Origin: JABCPE02 sp963518955
GTDB taxonomy: Bacteria; Bacteroidota; Bacteroidia; Flavobacteriales; Weeksellaceae
Direction of reading: 5' to 3'
DNA: 64,000 bases
NCBI GenBank assembly: GCA_963518955.1
Contig: CAUQKI010000001.1
Coordinates: 248,001-312,000 of the forward strand
Shown: piece after piece, positions 61,567-64,000 of the stretch
Numbering within the stretch: position 1 is the stretch's first letter
How the letters are laid out: every line of letters begins with the position of its first letter
The notes under the pieces: model-generated
Seen by the model: only the letters and a program-made list of their open reading frames with translations
Database searches by the model: none
What the model was told of the DNA's origin: nothing
Translations under genes and position numbers: made by a program

Positions 61567-63075
61567 ATGAAAAAAACAGCAATAGGAATTATGGCAGTGG
61601 CGGCTTCTATGATGCACGCCCAGTCCAAAGAGTATTCTCTGAATTTTGATTCAGAAAAATACACTGTAAAAATGGCTCAGGTAGCAGGAAAAGAAATTTC
61701 TTTCAGAGCTTACGAAAATGTAGTCTATGTCAGCCATCCTGTGGATGTACGATATCAGAGTATGAACATTTATATCCCTGTGGAATACTACGAGGGAAAA
61801 AACATCAGAAAGTATAATGCTGATACAGCGCCTATTTTCCTCCCAAATGATGTAGGTAGATATATGTCCTCACAAGCAGGAGAGCCAATAAAAGACCGAG
61901 GAACAGGCAAGGACAATGCTATCCTTGTTGCCCTGTCCAAAGGCTATGTAGTGGCATCTCCAGGAGCAAGAGGGCGTAAACTTACTAATGATAAAGCACA
62001 ATACATTGGCAAAGCTCCTGCTGCGATAGTAGATTTGAAGGCGGCGGTGAGGTATCTTAGATTTAATGATAAAATAATGCCGGGTAATGCCGAAAAAATC
62101 ATTTCTAACGGAACAAGAGCAGGCGGAGCCCTTTCAGCGCTTTTGGGAGCGAGTGGAAATCAGAAAATTTATCATTCTTACTTGAATGAATTAGGCGCTG
62201 CTGCTGCGAGAGATGATATTTTTGCGGTCTCTGCCTATTGCCCAATTACCAATCTTGACAATGCTGATGCAGCCTACGAATGGCAGTATGGACATGTGAA
62301 GGATTATAAGGTAATAAATCTTGTCCATCCTGGTTATATTGAGATATTCACAAAAACCTTGACTGAGGAACAAATCGCTGTTCAGCCCAAATTAGCTTCC
62401 ATGTTTCCCAAATATGTCAATTCTCTAAAACTAAAAGATGAAAACGGAAAAACATTGACGCTCAATGATAAAGGAGAAGGAACATTCAAAGAATATGTGA
62501 AAAAATATGTGATAAATTCAGCTAATAAAGCCATCTCGGAAGGAAATGATTTGAGTAAATATTCTTGGCTTGAGTTTAAAAATAAAAAAGTAGTAGGGCT
62601 GGATTTTAAAACTTATTCCAAAGAATATCTTTCTAGAAGTAAATCCGCTCCTGCGTTTGATGCCTTGGATTTATCTGCTGGAGAAAACAATTTGTTTGGA
62701 GATTTAACGGTTGATAATAAACACTTTACAAAATTTTCTTTTGATAATAATACAGCCAAGTTTTTCATAACGGAATATCCTGTCGAAGGTGGAGCCAGAA
62801 CATATGAATATACAAAAGCCCAAATGGCGGATGCGGATATCGTAAAAATGATGAATCCGATGAATTTCGTTAGAAACACCTCCACTCAAAACTGGAGAAT
62901 AAGACACGGCGCCAAAGATGCGGATACTTCCCTTGCGATTTCTACAATTCTAGCGACTACTCTTAGAAATCATAAAAAAGCTGTAGATTTTGCTATGCCT
63001 TGGGACATAGTACACAGAGGCGACTATGATTTGGAAGAACTTTTCGAATGGATGGACAAAATCTCAACAAAATAA
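61567..63075 (+). CDS. Exported tannase-like alpha/beta hydrolase lacking the serine nucleophile
   Basis: The 502-residue protein has a signal peptide (MKKTAIGIMAVAASMMHAQ) and the layout of bacterial subtype B tannase-like hydrolases: an oxyanion-side VASPGARGRKL, the nucleophile elbow region KIISNGTRAGGALSALLGAS, and a C-terminal DIVHRGDYDLEELFEW with a candidate His. At the elbow, residue 184 is Arg (AGA), where the family has Ser in GTSAGG. If so, classical serine-esterase activity is lost. Substrate unknown; a binding role or a recent loss-of-function change are both possible. Confidence 0.8.
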   Translation: MKKTAIGIMAVAASMMHAQSKEYSLNFDSEKYTVKMAQVAGKEISFRAYENVVYVSHPVDVRYQSMNIYIPVEYYEGKNIRKYNADTAPIFLPNDVGRYMSSQAGEPIKDRGTGKDNAILVALSKGYVVASPGARGRKLTNDKAQYIGKAPAAIVDLKAAVRYLRFNDKIMPGNAEKIISNGTRAGGALSALLGASGNQKIYHSYLNELGAAAARDDIFAVSAYCPITNLDNADAAYEWQYGHVKDYKVINLVHPGYIEIFTKTLTEEQIAVQPKLASMFPKYVNSLKLKDENGKTLTLNDKGEGTFKEYVKKYVINSANKAISEGNDLSKYSWLEFKNKKVVGLDFKTYSKEYLSRSKSAPAFDALDLSAGENNLFGDLTVDNKHFTKFSFDNNTAKFFITEYPVEGGARTYEYTKAQMADADIVKMMNPMNFVRNTSTQNWRIRHGAKDADTSLAISTILATTLRNHKKAVDFAMPWDIVHRGDYDLEELFEWMDKISTK

Positions 63076-63090
63076 AACTCCTAAAAACGA

Positions 63091-63120
63091 AAAACCTCGG
63101 AATTTCCGAGGTTTTTTTTA
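63091..63120. terminator. Bidirectional terminator between the tannase-like gene and rho
   Basis: A 12-bp perfect stem (63091-63102 with 63104-63115) lies between convergent stops, with A and T runs on both sides. Confidence 0.88.
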
Positions 63121-64000
63121 TTTGTTCATAGACATTAGGAATTCTTCGTTGTTCAGAGTTGCTTTCATTTGTTTTTCTACAAATTCCATAGCTTCTACAG
63201 GATTCATATCAGAAAGATATTTTCTCAAAATCCACATTCTCTGCTGAGTGGTTTCATCATGCAGCAGGTCGTCTCTTCTCGTGCTGGAAGCCACCAAATC
63301 CACTGCAGGGAAAACCCTTTTATTAGCGATTTTTCTATCCAGCTGGAGTTCCATATTTCCTGTTCCTTTGAATTCTTCAAAAATCACCTCATCCATTTTA
63401 GAACCTGTATCTATAAGAGCTGTAGCGATGATGGTCAAAGAACCACCGCCTTCTATTTTCCTAGCCGCTCCGAAAAATCTTTTTGGTTTGTGCAGTGCAT
63501 TGGCATCTACTCCACCAGAGAGGATTTTCCCAGAGGCAGGAGTTACCGTGTTATAGGCTCTTGCCAGACGGGTAATAGAATCTAATAAAATCACTACATC
63601 ATGTCCGCACTCTACCATTCTTTGGGCTTTTGACAGAACCAGATTGGCTACTTTTACATGTTTTTCTGCCGCTTCATCAAAGGTAGAAGCGATTACTTCT
63701 GCATTCACACTTCGCTGCATATCGGTCACTTCCTCTGGTCTTTCATCTATCAGAAGAATCATCATATAGGCTTCTGGGTGATTTGCCGAGATGGAATTAG
63801 CGATGTCTTTCAGGAGCATAGTTTTCCCTGTTTTAGGCTGGGCTACTATCATTGCTCTTTGTCCTTTTCCTATTGGAGCGAATAGATCTACTATTCTGGT
63901 AGAAAGGGTGGAATTTTTTCCAGCTAAATTAAATTTCTCTTGTGGGAATAACGGAGTGAGATATTCAAAAGCTACTCTGTCTTTGATGAAATGAAGGTCT
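63118..64000 (-). CDS. rho: Transcription termination factor Rho (C-terminal part; N-terminus outside window)
   Basis: About 293 codons are readable from the window edge to the stop. The segment FEYLTPLFPQEKFNLAG leads into Walker A VAQPKTGKTML, Walker B HDVVILLDSITRLARAYN, the Q-loop region and the C-terminal NNEEFLMSM. This is the ATPase/RNA-translocase domain of Rho, which ends untranslated transcripts. The frame continues through base 64000, so the RNA-binding N-terminal domain is not seen. Confidence 0.96.
   Translation of the reverse strand, partial: DLHFIKDRVAFEYLTPLFPQEKFNLAGKNSTLSTRIVDLFAPIGKGQRAMIVAQPKTGKTMLLKDIANSISANHPEAYMMILLIDERPEEVTDMQRSVNAEVIASTFDEAAEKHVKVANLVLSKAQRMVECGHDVVILLDSITRLARAYNTVTPASGKILSGGVDANALHKPKRFFGAARKIEGGGSLTIIATALIDTGSKMDEVIFEEFKGTGNMELQLDRKIANKRVFPAVDLVASSTRRDDLLHDETTQQRMWILRKYLSDMNPVEAMEFVEKQMKATLNNEEFLMSMNK

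Overview
The window is a compact, AT-rich bacterial chromosome segment from the phylum Bacteroidota, most likely Flavobacteriales of the Chryseobacterium/Weeksellaceae type (an inference from gene content; no species call). Supporting signs: many genes are preceded by the Bacteroidota -7 box TAnnTTTG and not by Shine-Dalgarno sequences; there is a MurF-alanine racemase fusion, a type IX secretion sorting domain, an IPExxxVDY protein between rnc and pyk, a GH3-family ligase, and a signal-peptide-bearing prolyl oligopeptidase. I see no insertion sequence, prophage or CRISPR array.

Layout. 1-13 kb: a methyltransferase cut by the window edge, tsf, accA and gltX, an FtsE-like ATPase, mtaB, a HerA-like ATPase, a DnaQ-type exonuclease with a decayed GIY-YIG region, aat, and a DUF3127 protein with an SSB-like tail. 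13.1-13.4 kb: a tRNA trio Leu(UAG)-Gly(GCC)-Leu(UAA) with a near-perfect promoter. 13.5-18.2 kb: one long minus-strand operon acpP-fabF-rnc-IPExxxVDY-pyk-bacilliredoxin. 18.2-31.2 kb: GH3 ligase/DUF5071/MFS, prolyl oligopeptidase, a LytS/LytTR two-component pair, and a secreted metallopeptidase coupled to an outer-membrane barrel. 31.2-42.4 kb: clpC, sufE with a GT9 transferase, NfeD plus flotillin, dnaB-rnhA, fabG. 42.5-46.9 kb: an accessory-looking block, including a LemA/partner pair of higher GC than its surroundings and several small anchored proteins. 46.9-56 kb: rsmI diverging from a plus-strand run tdk, murF-alr, patatin-barrel, ybeY, mnmG, methyltransferase. 56-64 kb: MgtC-like protein, DUF1963, pgk, an origin-like gap, lipoproteins, sodA, a tannase-like protein that has lost its serine nucleophile, and the C-terminal part of rho.

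The most striking non-coding content is a probable replication origin. A gene-free stretch between pgk and a lipoprotein gene (about 59.16-59.53 kb) holds eight DnaA-box-like 9-mers with at most one mismatch to TTATNCACA, one of them exact, next to very AT-rich DNA. Two near-perfect parS sites (ParB-binding, one mismatch each from TGTTTCACGTGAAACA) flank mnmG 4-6 kb away, and a third parS-like core lies inside mtaB. Together these suggest the origin/centromere domain of the chromosome, although dnaA, parA and parB are not in the window.

Most genes are housekeeping: translation (tsf, gltX, tRNAs, mtaB, rsmI, mnmG, ybeY, aat), fatty-acid and envelope synthesis (accA, acpP, fabF, fabG, murF-alr, GT9), replication (dnaB, rnhA, oriC) and glycolysis (pyk, pgk). 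I did not find a clear new multi-gene system; the best candidates for new biology are the origin architecture, the LemA pair, the Ser-to-Arg tannase-like protein and the palindrome between the sensor kinase and its regulator.
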